A stretch of 64,000 nucleotides of DNA. It comes from Caprimulgus europaeus. Its lineage: Eukaryota > Chordata > Aves > Caprimulgiformes > Caprimulgidae. The position numbers and the translations under genes are program-made. Under the pieces are notes generated by a model. It saw only the letters and a program-made list of their open reading frames with translations. It ran no database searches and was not told the DNA's origin. The stretch spans positions 3,766,001 to 3,830,000 of the forward strand of contig OU015540.1 in assembly GCA_907165065.1 (NCBI GenBank), in the 5' to 3' direction. Positions 25,988 to 37,152 of this stretch are shown here, in pieces (the stretch's first letter is position 1; each line of letters opens with the position of its first letter).

Positions 25988-26706
25988 AGGTGGGGGAAGC
26001 AGGGAAAGCCTTGTCCCATTCCTAAGCGAGGGGTCAGGTTAGAGACCCTGCCAGCACCCTCTGCCAACCAATCTCCCAGCTCTACCCTCCTCAGAGAGCA
26101 TAGCCCCAGTGTGCAGATGGGGAAACTGAGGCAGGAGGCTGTGACCCCTGTGAGGAGCAGGTCCCAGGGCTGTGATTCTGTGAAAATTCCTCTGGTCAGG
26201 GAGGAGGAGATGGGACATTACCAGCCCTTTGGGTACCCCCGGGCTGGAGATGCCCTGACCCAGGCTGAGCTCTGCCCCTGGAGCCAGTGTCCCTGCTTGG
26301 GTCTGGCACGTGGGCACAGGGACCTGATGCTCGGTGCAGCATCCTCACATGACATGCAGCTCTGGAACTTGCTGTGTGTGCCATGACCCAGTGACATGGG
26401 GAGGGGGGGTACAGCAGGCTGGCCACAGCACCCTTCCTGCCCCCAGCACCCTTCCTGCCCCCAACTTGAGTCCCCAGGGAGCAGGGAGCCTGGGGGAGAG
26501 ACTTGGCTGCCAGGTTGTGCTGAGGCTGTGGTCTGGTAGTGGTCCCGTGTGTCACTGTGCCTGGTGGCTACTGAATGGCAGGATGCACCTGGGAGCTGCC
26601 CTGGTGCCAGCAGCCGCTGGGAGCCTGAGGGCTGTGGGTACTGGTAGCAGCCCCAGGGCTTAGGGTGGTACTGGCTGAGTATCCCCCTCCAGCTGAAATA
26701 CCATCC

Positions 26707-26802
26707 TGGTTCTGCTCCAGTATGGTTCTGCTCTGGTATGGTTCTGCTCCAGTATGGTTCTGCTCCAGTATGGTTCTGCTCCAGTATGGTTCTGCTCTGG
26801 CA
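26707..26802 (+). repeat. 16-bp minisatellite, six copies
   Basis: Six consecutive copies of TGGTTCTGCTCCAGTA, two carrying CTCTGG in place of CTCCAG. The non-triplet unit leaves all frames open and makes artefactual repeat-like open frames on both strands. Confidence 0.95.
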
Positions 26803-27780
26803 CAGCTCATTAGAGGCAGGAGGAGGGTTTGTGCCTGGACACACACAGGGCTCAGGTTCTGTCCCTTTAGTCCCTGGCACTGTGGGGACCTAGTGGGTCT
26901 CTGTCCCATCCCAAGGATGTAAGGTCACCCAGTGCCACCATGATGTGTCATGGCTGGTGCCGAGGTGGCCTCAGTGGAGGCAGACGCCCGCAGGGACACC
27001 TGGCAGGGCAGCACGGGCATCATTGCAGTACAAAAAGATGGTGTCACCCACTGGTGAGAACCAAAAGTCTCCACAAGGTCCAAGTCCCCAAAGCCCCCAG
27101 CTCCCTCTCCCCCTTTGCCCCTCGTTCCCAAGCTCAGCCGGTGTTTCCCGGCGGGACAGAGCCCAGCCAGCCCCGGCACCCGCGGTGCACGGCACAGGGA
27201 GTCTGCGCCCCAAAGCCGGGGCGAGCTGAGGACGCCAGTGAGCTCATCCCTGCTGCCCAGGCTGGGAAAATCATTGCATTGTGCTCGCTGCAAGAGCCTC
27301 AAAGGCCTTTGGTTCCCTTTTAGGACACTTCTGGAAAGGAGCCACCAAAACAAATGCCAGGAAAATAACCCTTCAGTAGCGACTACTTTCTTTGTAGGCT
27401 TGGAGGGATTGAAATGTGGATCCCTCGCCTTGGGGAGCCCTTTGGGGACCCCCCCCTCAGTGCTTGGGCTACAGGGATAAACCTCCCCCAGCACTGGGCA
27501 GTCAGTGCTGGATCAGACCCCTCTCTTATGAAGTGTCCAGTCTGGCCTTGCTGGAGATTCAGATGTTTGGGAAAAGGGAGTTGGGTGCTGCCTTTCATCT
27601 CTGCAGCAGCACGGGAGAGCCGTGGCACCATGAATCCCCTCAAGGTCCAGGACACCCAGCACAGTGGGGTCCTGCTCCCCAGCCTTGGGTGCTCCAGAGC
27701 TGGATCTGGCAGGGTGGTTCTCATCTGGGCTGAGAACGCCCTCCAACTCATTACACAGGGGGGCCAGCTAATCTCCATCT

Positions 27781-27990
27781 GACAGCGAGTCATCCTTCCT
27801 ACCCTGCCGAAGGCTTTAATGACAATGTACTCAAAGGGGCTGATGAATTAAGTGCATCTTATAAATGCATCAGATATTAAAGTTCCCGTATAATTACAGT
27901 GCAATGGATTACGTGTGGTGCTGAAGGGGAAGCAGTTCAGTGAAGCAAAGGAATTACAGTTACTGAGGAGAGCCAGCAAAGGGTAATTCC
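27781..27990. promoter_or_regulatory. Candidate conserved non-coding element
   Basis: An AT-richer block in GC-rich surroundings containing GGCTTTAATGACAATG, GATGAATTAAGTGCATC, CCGTATAATTACAGTG and AGGAATTACAGTTAC. The word AATTACAGT occurs twice, about 60 bases apart. No open frame or repeat family explains it. The call rests on texture only. Confidence 0.2.
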
Positions 27991-28275
27991 ACACAGCACT
28001 GCTCTGATGGTGGGGTAAAGCCAGGGGCTGGTTTGGAGCTGCAGCCGGAGCGATGCCGAGTGGCACCGAGGCTGTGCCGGGGTTAAGGGAAGTCAGTGGG
28101 ACCCGAAAGGCTTCGTGGAGGGGACAGAGGGAGAGGACTTCTCTCTGCTTCATCCCTGCCTGTCCCAGGGAGGAAAGCACCCTGTTCCCCACGGGCTGGC
28201 TCTCCCGTGTGCACATGTACACTCATGTGTGATACAGTCAGGGCTTGAGCACATCAAAGATGAGAGAATCTGATT

Positions 28276-28802
28276 CCTTTCCTTTCCTTTCCTTTCCTTT
28301 CCTTTCCTTTCCTTTCCTTTCCTTTCCTTTCCTTTCCTTTCCTTTCCTTTCCTTTCCTTTCCTTTCCTTTCCTTTCCTTTCCTTTCCTTTCCTTTCCTTT
28401 CCTTTCCTTTCCTTTCCTTTCCTTTCCTTTCCTTTCCTTTCCTTTCCTTTCCTTTCTCTCTCTCTCTTCTCTTCTCTTCTCTTCTCTTCTCTTCTCTTCT
28501 CTTCTCTTCTCTTCTCTTCTCTTCTCTTCTCTTCTCTTCTCTTCTCTTCTCTTCTCTTCTCTTCTCTTCTCTTCTCTTCTCTTCTCTTCTCTTCTCTTCT
28601 CTTCTCTTCTCTTCTTCCCTTTTTATCCTTTTAATCTTCTTTTCATCTTCTTTGTCTTTGCCTTTTCTCCTTTTCCCTTTCCCTTTCCCTTTCCCTTTCC
28701 CTTTCCCTTTCCCTTTCCCTTTCCCTTTCCCTTTCCCTTTCCCTTTCCCTTTCCCTTCTTTCCCTTTCCCTTTCCCTTTCCCTCTTTCCCTTTCCCTTTC
28801 CC
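28276..28802 (+). repeat. Compound polypyrimidine microsatellite (CCTTT)36-(CTTCT)30-(CCCTTT)n
   Basis: An uninterrupted (CCTTT)36 occupies 28276-28455. A short CT stretch leads into (CTTCT)30 at 28466-28615. After an imperfect pyrimidine-rich spacer, about 14 CCCTTT units run from 28675 to 28757, then interrupted copies to 28802. One strand is almost purely pyrimidine for over 500 bases. The long open frames here, rich in Arg-Glu-Lys or Leu-Phe-Ser, are artefacts of the repeat. Confidence 0.98.
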
Positions 28803-29477
28803 CTCTCCCAGGGTCCCTGTTCCCAGAGCCCAGGCAGCTGCAGGTGTGTGAGGACCAGGCAGATGCTGCCATGTCACCCTGTACCCCAAGTGTCACCAAA
28901 CAGGGAAGCCAGTCACACACATCCTCCCTCCTCTGTATTTTCTGGCCTCGGTGACGCAGGGGGGTCTCCCTGGTGCTTTCAGCCCCCCACCCCGGGGAGG
29001 GGCTGCCACCTGCAAGGGACCTCGAGGGAAGAACGTCCCCAGCACAACGCAGATGTGGGGCTGCGGGAGCAAAGGCTTTTCTGTAACGATCTGGTGCTGG
29101 TTTTCCCGTTAATTACATGGAGCAGTGCCATCATCAGACAATTAAGCAGTGTTGTCCCAGGCTCTAATAAGGGTGTGGAGAAAGCAGGACATGGGACAAC
29201 GTGTGATGGCACATGTGCAGGGCTGCGCTGGGGGGGTCGGGTGCTCTGCGTGCCACCTGCACGTGGACACCAGCCGAAACCCCACGAGCAGCACTCACCC
29301 GTCCCACCACCCCCCACAGCACCACCACCACCTCCTCCTCCAACCCAAAAGGGCTGTGAGTCCCACAGGACCACCGTCCCCATCATGTCCCTGCCCACAG
29401 CCCCACGGGACAACTGTCCCCATCGTGTCCCCAGCCACAGCCCAATCTCGGTGGGGAGATGGGGCCGTGTGACGCCT

Positions 29478-29590
29478 GCCTTCACTTTTGCAATGGCACT
29501 TTTTTCTCTAATTAGCAAAATCTGGCAATCTGCACCGTTCTCCCAGTCATTAATTATTATTAATTTTTTGTTATGCAAATAAAGTTGAAG
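29478..29590. promoter_or_regulatory. Candidate regulatory element with octamer and TAAT motifs
   Basis: TCTCTAATTAGCAAAATC, GTCATTAATTATTATTAAT and the exact POU octamer ATGCAAAT (29573-29580) lie within about 100 bases. Homeodomain and POU sites in this arrangement are typical of developmental enhancers, but the role is inferred. Confidence 0.2.
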
Positions 29591-30896
29591 AGCGCAGCGC
29601 TGCAGGCAACACAAACGAAAACAGTCCCGGTTCCAGGCAGTTTATGTAACGATGGACAAGTGGGCATTGCAGGAGTCCCCAGGGCCATACAGTGTCCACA
29701 CGTTGTCCCCTGCCTAGGGACCGCTGCACGTTGGCATCCCCTGGGATCTGGGGACACGTCGATGGCATCAGTGGCTATGGGCGCTGCAGGGCTGGTGCTG
29801 GAAGGGACTGCAGGGACACAAGGATGTGGGATGTGATGGGGAAAACAGTGTTTTTTAGGGTCCTGGGGGATGAAGGTGATTGGGGACACCCAAGGGTGGA
29901 CTGGGAATATGTTGGTGATGGGTGGCTGAGGTGGGTGCTGCTGGCAGAGGTGGGAAAGGCGATTGCTGGGTGGGTTTTGTGGGTGCTGAGGGTCTCCTGT
30001 CCCACCCCTTTCCCTGCAGTCTGTCCATGAGGGTGGATGTTTCCCCAAACAGTGCGGTTTCAGGACAGGGCCAGGACCTGGCTGTGTGTTCCCCCACCAC
30101 CAACAGCCCCAGGGTGTTATTTCAGTGCTCCCCACCCTCCCTCTCCCCTCCAGCCAGGGCTCCCTTCCCTCTGTGCTCCCCTCGTGCCTCTGAGCTCGTC
30201 ATCGACCCCAAGCACAAGCACCCATCACATCCCCGTGTCACGGAGCGATAACGCCAGTGGCACCGTGCCGCAGGGACCCAGGCTGGCAGCGGTGGAGCTC
30301 CTACCCAAACCCTACCTGAGCAATTGGAAAGGAAAAAAATGGAAATTAAAGAGAGGAAAGAATTAATAAGGATCCTGACTCAACCACAATGGCTTTGGTT
30401 CAGGAGAGCTGATACCACACGCTCGCTAATGCCGTTCCTCAGAGGCCTTCGGGAAGCAGTGGGGTTTTGGCGATGCTCAGGCGTGTTTCTGGTGTGCTGA
30501 GGATGGTAGAGCTGAGCCTGGTTCCAGCCCAGCCAGCAATGTCCCCCAGTGTCTGGCTGCTGTCCCCAAGCTGGGCTCCGCAGCATGAGGCAGCTGTCGT
30601 AGTAAAGCGACATCCCAGCAGAGTGGAGATTTGGGGTGAGAAATGTGTTTTCACAAAGCCATGCCTCTCCTGCTGGGTGCTGCTGTGGGGTCGCGCCCTG
30701 AAATGCTGGACAGCCTGGCTGGCGAGGAGTGAGACCCTCTGGTTAGGAGGTCCTATAGCAGCTGTACATCACACCCCAAATACGCTGAGACCAAGACAAC
30801 CTGTGAGCTCAGAACAATCCCCTCTGCCGTACACTCAGCACCGCGCGGGTGGCCAGTACGTCCCCCCTCCAGCCCCTGGTGTTATTTGCTTTTTTT

Positions 30897-31225
30897 CACA
30901 GAATTATTGAATGGTTTGGGTGGGAAGGGACCTGCAAGGCCACCTAGTCCAACCCCCCTGCAGTCAGCAGGGACATCTTCAACCAGATGAGGTTGCTCAG
31001 AGCCCCATCCAACCCGACCTTGAATGTTTCCAGGGTTGGGGCTTCTACCACCTCTCTGGGCAACCTGGGCCAGGGTTTCACCACCCTCAATGTAAAAAAT
31101 CCCTTCCTTATATCCAGTCTGAATCTCCCCTCTTTTAGTTTAAAATCATCACTCCTTGTCCTATTGCTACAGGTCCTGCTAAAAAGTGTGGGTCTTCCAG
31201 TTATCACCCTGTAAGCCTCATTCAG
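30897..31225 (-). mobile_element. CR1 LINE 3' end
   Basis: On the minus strand this translates through the CR1 ORF2 C-terminus (NRTRSDDFKLKEGRFRL, DIRKGFFTLRVV, LPREVVEAPTLETFK, GALSNLIWLKMSLL) and ends with the standard CR1 tail. On the plus strand the tail reads CACAGAATTATTGAATGG then TTTGGGTGGGAAGGGACC. The 3' end is at 30897; homology may extend to about 31260. The frame is open over about 105 codons but this is only a fragment of the element. Confidence 0.92.
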
Positions 31226-34200
31226 AGAAACCCTGTGCCTCCTCCATCCTGGGGCACTCATCCTTTAGGAGAACATTTCTTTCTGGGACATTTAAAGCAG
31301 GGATGGGTGAGGAACGGGGTTTTGCACAAGCTGTGCTCAGCCAACGTCCCACAAAACTCTCCCGTTATTCCTGTGCCTGATGTCCATGGGGAGCTCAGCC
31401 TCTTCATTCTCCGCTGCAGGAACGAGCTCTGGTTGCTGCCAGGGTTATCTCCATCCTCCAGCTTGCTGCATGCTCTGCTAGTTCACCATCCCTCCGAGGG
31501 CCGGGGCTCGACCCCGGCTGGGCAGCACGTGCCCCCACGAAGGAGGACAATGTCTTTATTTTCCTGTGGCCAATACGGAGTTTGCAGATAAAGTCTGGAG
31601 AAATGGGGTCTTGTGGAGGTTCCCTGCCTGCTGCCGCAGCTGCCTGGGCACTCGTGCGTGCTCGTGGCCCCATCCTGAGCCCGAGCTGGAGCTGGAGCCA
31701 GATGCTTGTTCCTAATAAAGCTCAGCTCCCACCGTGAGCCGCACTCATCCTCGCCCGCTCCAGATGATAACAGCGGGGATGCCGCCGCCGGACGGACCTC
31801 GTGGTAGACGTGAAAAGCAGTTGAAGGTGAAAGAACTGGGCTCCAGCTCCACATCTGTGCACTGACCCTGCTTTGCTGAGATGAGGGTGCTCTAAGGAAC
31901 CAAAAAAGGTCTCTTGCCCAAGACCTGGCTCCTGTGGAGGGGGTTGTGGGGGCTGCGTGGAGCGCGGCAGGAAGGAAGCGCTCGGTGAGGACACAGCCAG
32001 CACTGCGTGCACCTCCTTACATATGTGCTATTTTCAGCTTGATGGGGAGCAGGCCAAGTTCTCCAACAGATTGAGTTTGGAGCTGAAATCCTCCTCTCCT
32101 CCTCCCTCCTGCCCAGCACCCACTGCCTGCAGGCACAGGGAGTCCAGGAGCACCCAGGGCACCTCGCTCGGCCCCGTTCAGTCCGTGCTCCCACGAGGTG
32201 CACGCTCACTGCATGTGCTGCAGATCCTGCAGCAAAACCACAGGATCTGACCCTTCTCAGCTTCTCCTCTTCCCACTTTGGTCTGATCCAGACACCAGCA
32301 CCAGCATCCTCCCAAATCCACCCCCAGTCCAACAGGGACCTGCAGCATCTCCTGACTTTGGCTTTGCAGGCTCATGCACGCTCCCACCCGCTCCCTCTTT
32401 GCTTTTTTCCCAGCAGAAAATATCCCTCCTCCCTCCTCTCCCCAAATCCCCCCTCCTGCCACCTCCCCTCTCCCCCATAGCTGTGACCTCTCCAGAAGTG
32501 CAGTTGTTTTTGCAGCCGTGTCCTCACCCTGTTTGAAATGCAGGAAAGAAATCCATGTGCAACTGACTGTCTCGGCACCCTGTAATCATTGTGTCAGCCA
32601 AAAAGCACTTTTGTCAAACCCCCACAGGCAAACCGGGAGAGGATGGATTGGGGAGAGGCACCTGACACCGCTCTCTGCTTTTCTTTCCCCCTTTTTTCCT
32701 CCTGGGTTTTGCTTTCTGGGTGGGACAAGTGTTGGGTTTTTGTCTGTCTTTCCCTCGTCGGGTGCTTCAGTGAGTGTTAAGGAAATAATAAGGTTATAAA
32801 TAATAATATAAGTAATAATATGAGGAAATAAGTAATGAGGAAAATGTTGTGAGGGAGCAGTGGTGCTGGAGAAAACGCATCGCTGGCAGCTGGGTTTGCT
32901 CAACAAAGTGCAATTATGCAATGGGAGGAGGAAGCTGTTTGGGTTTCCAGCACAGATTAATGGAACCCCAGGCTTGGTCACCTGGGATGGCCCCGAGAGT
33001 GTCCCCAGCCCCTTTTGGGTGCTGAGGGACATTAAATGGCTCCTTCTATCCCGTGCATGAGCTGCTCTGGAGGCTCTTTACAGCAGGAGGTTCATGTCAT
33101 GGGTTTGCTCCAGCCCAAAAGTGAATAAACCAGGCAGCAGTGCCTGCTCTGCACAAACCTTGGCGGTCAAATCCCCAAATGGGATGTGTTTGCCCTTGAT
33201 ACCGACTCTCTGGCTCCAGGAAAGGTCCCTTTCTCAACTCTTTCAGCATCCCCAATGCGTGTCTGGGGTCACACCAGCCCTTGTCCTCCCAGAAAATGGT
33301 CGAGGGCATCTCTTAGACTGGGAGTTTGAACAGCCTCGAGGACAGACTCTGCTTTACCCAGCTCGGGGTTCTCAGGGACAGGGGATGGGTTTGGGGGGGG
33401 CTCAGGCTTTTGCTGCAGGACCTCTGATTTGGCACTCCTGCACCGCAAACAGGGCAGTGCGGCTCTCCTCTCCATGCTTTGTTTTTTTGGCTGGTGCTTG
33501 CCCAAATGTTGGGGTGAGCTGCCTTTGCCAGCCTGTGTCACACGAGCACCGTTGGGAGTTTGCACAGAGCAGATCTGATCCGTTCTCCCCAACCTTCCCA
33601 CTAATGAGGAAACAAATATCTGGGATGGCTGCGGTGCTGGGAGGTCAAAACCACGGCAGCCCAACAGCCCCGCGGCTCTGCCCGTGGTCCCAACCTCCTC
33701 ACGTCTTTCCTGTGTCCTTAGTGATTTTTTTGGGGGTGTGAAGAGGGACTGGGAATGGGGTACTCCATGGAAATGTTGTATCCAGGCTGGTAGCATCACC
33801 TGGAAAAATGATCAACCATAAAGCAAAGCCCTTGTCTAGCTTTGCCTAACGAACAGGCGATCGTTAACTCTGCACCAAGTGTTTGCAGGTTTGAAAACAT
33901 AGAAAAACACTCAAAAATCCACTTGCAAATGCTGCTTGGCTAATTAGGGTACCGGGAAAGACTCATCCATCCTTATGTGTCCAGTGTGTCCTCATCTGCA
34001 CACGTGAAATTGGGGTCACCAAACACTCGCAGCCGCCGTCGCAGCAAGGCGCTCCCGGCCGGAGACAGGTCCTTAAATCATCCCCGAGCTCGGGGAAAAC
34101 TGCAGACAGCTCGAGAGTGGAAAATGGAAAGGTGAAACATTTTTCCTGGAGCTATTGCCCTAAATTATTTGCTCAGCTTTAATAATAAGTTACACACAAG

Positions 34201-36692
34201 CAGAACTGAAGTGACTCAGATGATTTTTCTGGGGAAAACTTGTCCGGTGGATGCTGGGGAATGGTGCCAGGTCCCCAGCTCCTCTGACAGCCTTTGGGGA
34301 TGGGAACCGATGCGCTCTGGGAATATAGACTGGGAAAAGAGGGAAAAAATAAACCCTCTTTAATGCATTTCAGTGCAGGGATTGAGGTTTTAATTTATTT
34401 TTCTAGAGGTGGAGGGGAAAGCAGTGGTGGGGATGATCCCACTCTGTCTCCTCTCAGTTGGCCCCATTGCTTCCATGGGATAATACCCGGCAGATATCAG
34501 CAGGGCAAACTCTGGGCTGTTTTCTCTGCTTTATTTTAGGCTAGTTTGACTAAATCTAGCTTGTTTAGGATGAATCACTCCAGCACTGCTGGTTGTGACC
34601 TGCTGCCCACCATTCTTGCTGAGCTTCTGCAATTCCCCTTTTATCGGTAAAAATGCGAAGTTGCTTTTTTTTTTTTCCTTTTCCTTCGGGGATCACAGAT
34701 TGCAAATAATGATTGCTTTAACCACAGGCTATTTCCCAGCTTGCTGGTGCTTTTGTGGATGGGATCACCGGGTTTTCGGTGCTGGTGACAGCAGAAGCCA
34801 GGCCAGCCCTGTGTTGATAGGGTCCAACAGGCGTCTTAATTTCACTCTCCCTAATTTAACTCTTCCCTTTCTCATTTTTATCCTTTTTAATGAAGTAGAG
34901 TGGATGATGCCTTGCCACAATTTATGTATTACATACTGCACACCCTGCCCAGGGCTCTGGGTTGGTTCAATGTGCTTCTCATAAGAAGGTAATATCCAGG
35001 CTGGATCCTGCTCTCTTGAGCTGCTATGGATCTCATTTTCTTTTCTACTCAACTCTGTGTACTCACACGAAGCATGAGGAGCTCTTTGGTCTGAGCACTC
35101 GTAGCCAAACCTGTATTCCTGGATTTATTGGTTTCTCTTTGTTGCTTTTTTCTCCTGTTCCCTTTCCATGGGGATATTTATAGCTGGGCCAACTCTGCTC
35201 CCCATCCTCCTCTCCCTCCTACCTCCCCAGGTGCTGCCTGGAGGAGGCAGGTAGCTTGTTCCCAGCAAAGGATGCTGTCAGGACATTGCCCAAGGGCACA
35301 GGTATATAACTTCCTGCAGGAACAATTTGCTGTAGAAATTATGCTGAACCAGCCAAATTGGGCTGTTTCACAGGAGCAACCAAGTGTGCACTGAAACGAT
35401 CTCCCTTGCTCGCTTCCAGCTCAATCCCACAACCTAACAATGTTTCACAAGGAAGATCTAAATGCCAATCCTTCATCCTCCGGACTGGGACCTGGTTTTG
35501 GTGGTTTTGGCAATAGCAAAGTATCTGTTTTCCCCCAGCTCCTTCTCCATGTGACTCCCATCAGAGCCCCGAGGAGTTAGAGGACACCAGGCTGCATCCC
35601 CTGGGACCACGGCGGGTCTGGGTGTGTGGTGCAGGAGGGCAGGGAGGTCTCCGGGAGCTCAGAGTGCAGCTCTGCATCTCCCTGGCTGCTGCCAGGACCC
35701 AACAACCTTTCCCCTAAATAGAAAACATGCTTTTAGGGTAAAAAAAACCCAACAAACCAAAACAAAAACCCAAACCACACAACAAAAAAAGTCAGTAGCT
35801 GCGATGCCATCTGTGTCTGCAGCGTCACACGGCGGGGACAAGCCACCTGAGCTGGCTGCTGTGCATGGAGCCCCCCAAGAACCTATGATAGGAAGCTGGA
35901 AGAGGTGGCACAAGCCTTCCTCCTCCCTTCCTCCCCCTTGGAGAGGAATGTCCTGTTTCTCTGGAGAACAACATATCTCCTTGGCATCTCTCTCTTTGGA
36001 AGCTTTGATTTCTTTTCCAACTGTGGCTCTCCAGCCTCAGCAGTATGTCTTGGATATTTTTTTCTCCCCGTGGTCCCCCTCCCATTGATCCCAAGGGGAA
36101 GGCTGGTTGGAAATCTCTCCGGCAGCCCTGGTCAGAGAGGATGGAGGGCTGGGGGCAACGGGTTGCCAGATCACTTGTTTCCCCCGATGTGGCTTCAAAA
36201 AGTGATGGGCTGACGGGTTTGGAGTCTCAGGGGGGCAATTTCCCTGGCAGCATCCAAGTTGTGTCACCTCTCTGCTTGGCTCTGTGACGACAGTGTTGAT
36301 TTGAATTCTTCCAACTTAAGCCTGATTTAAATGATGGTGAAGTTGGGGGGTGGCGTGTGGGAGTAGAGCACTGAGCGCTATTCTTTTTCGGTTGTCATAT
36401 GCCTCCATAAAGACTTCTGCCTTGGGGATTTGCATAGATCCGTGGTCCAGATTGTGCTACAAAACCCACCGGTGGTCTGCAAAGCTATGGCAACGGCTTC
36501 TGAGCTGGCTCCCAAATCAGGAGAAGCTGGAAAGTTTAGGTGTGTTTACAAGTCTTCGTGCCACAACCATTCCTCTTCACTTTGGGGGCTGTAGCCGGGG
36601 CTTGGAGGGCAACTGGGAGCCCCCTCCCCATACCTGACTCACAGCATTCCCCCTCCTCTGCAGCCCCATCCCCTGGGAGATGCCCAGCTGCT

Positions 36693-37152
36693 CTATTCTA
36701 TTCTATTCTATTCTATTCTATTCTATTCTATTCTATTCTATTCTATTCTATTCTATTCTATTCTATTCTACTCTCCTTTATTCTGTATTCTTCTCTCTTC
36801 TATATTCTATTTTCTATATTCTATTTCTCCTCTTCTCCTCTTTCCTCTCTCCTCTCTTCTGTATTCTATATACAATATTATTCTGTATTCTATATTCTAT
36901 TCTATTTCTCATCTCTCCTCTCTTCTATATTTTCTTTTCTATTCTAGACTAGTCTAGTCTAGTCTAGTCTATTTGAGTCTATTCGAGTCTATTCTGTTTC
37001 TCCTCTCCTCATTTTCTCTTCTCTCTCTTCTCTTCTCTTCTCTTCTCTTCTCTTCTCTTCTCTTCTCTTCTCTTCTCTTCTCTTCTCTTCTCTTCTCTTC
37101 TCTTCTCTTCTCCTCTCCTCTCCTCTCCTCTCCTCTCCTCTCCTCTCCTCTA
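36693..37152 (+). repeat. Compound pyrimidine-rich pentanucleotide microsatellite
   Basis: A (CTATT)n array (36693-36770, about 15 units) passes into degenerate CTATT/CTCTT-type DNA, a short (TAGTC)n array near 36945-36970, then (CTTCT)n at about 37027-37110 and (CTCCT)n to about 37150. The succession of related pentanucleotides suggests stepwise mutation and re-expansion. Open frames across it are artefacts. Confidence 0.95.

Noticed and set aside
28150..28920. 256-codon minus-strand frame rich in Arg, Glu and Lys
   Set aside because: It is the translation of the pentanucleotide microsatellite arrays.
30944..31261. 105-codon minus-strand open frame resembling a hypothetical bird protein
   Set aside because: It is the C-terminal fragment of CR1 ORF2. 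Such fragments are often mis-annotated as genes; it lacks the rest of the reverse transcriptase.
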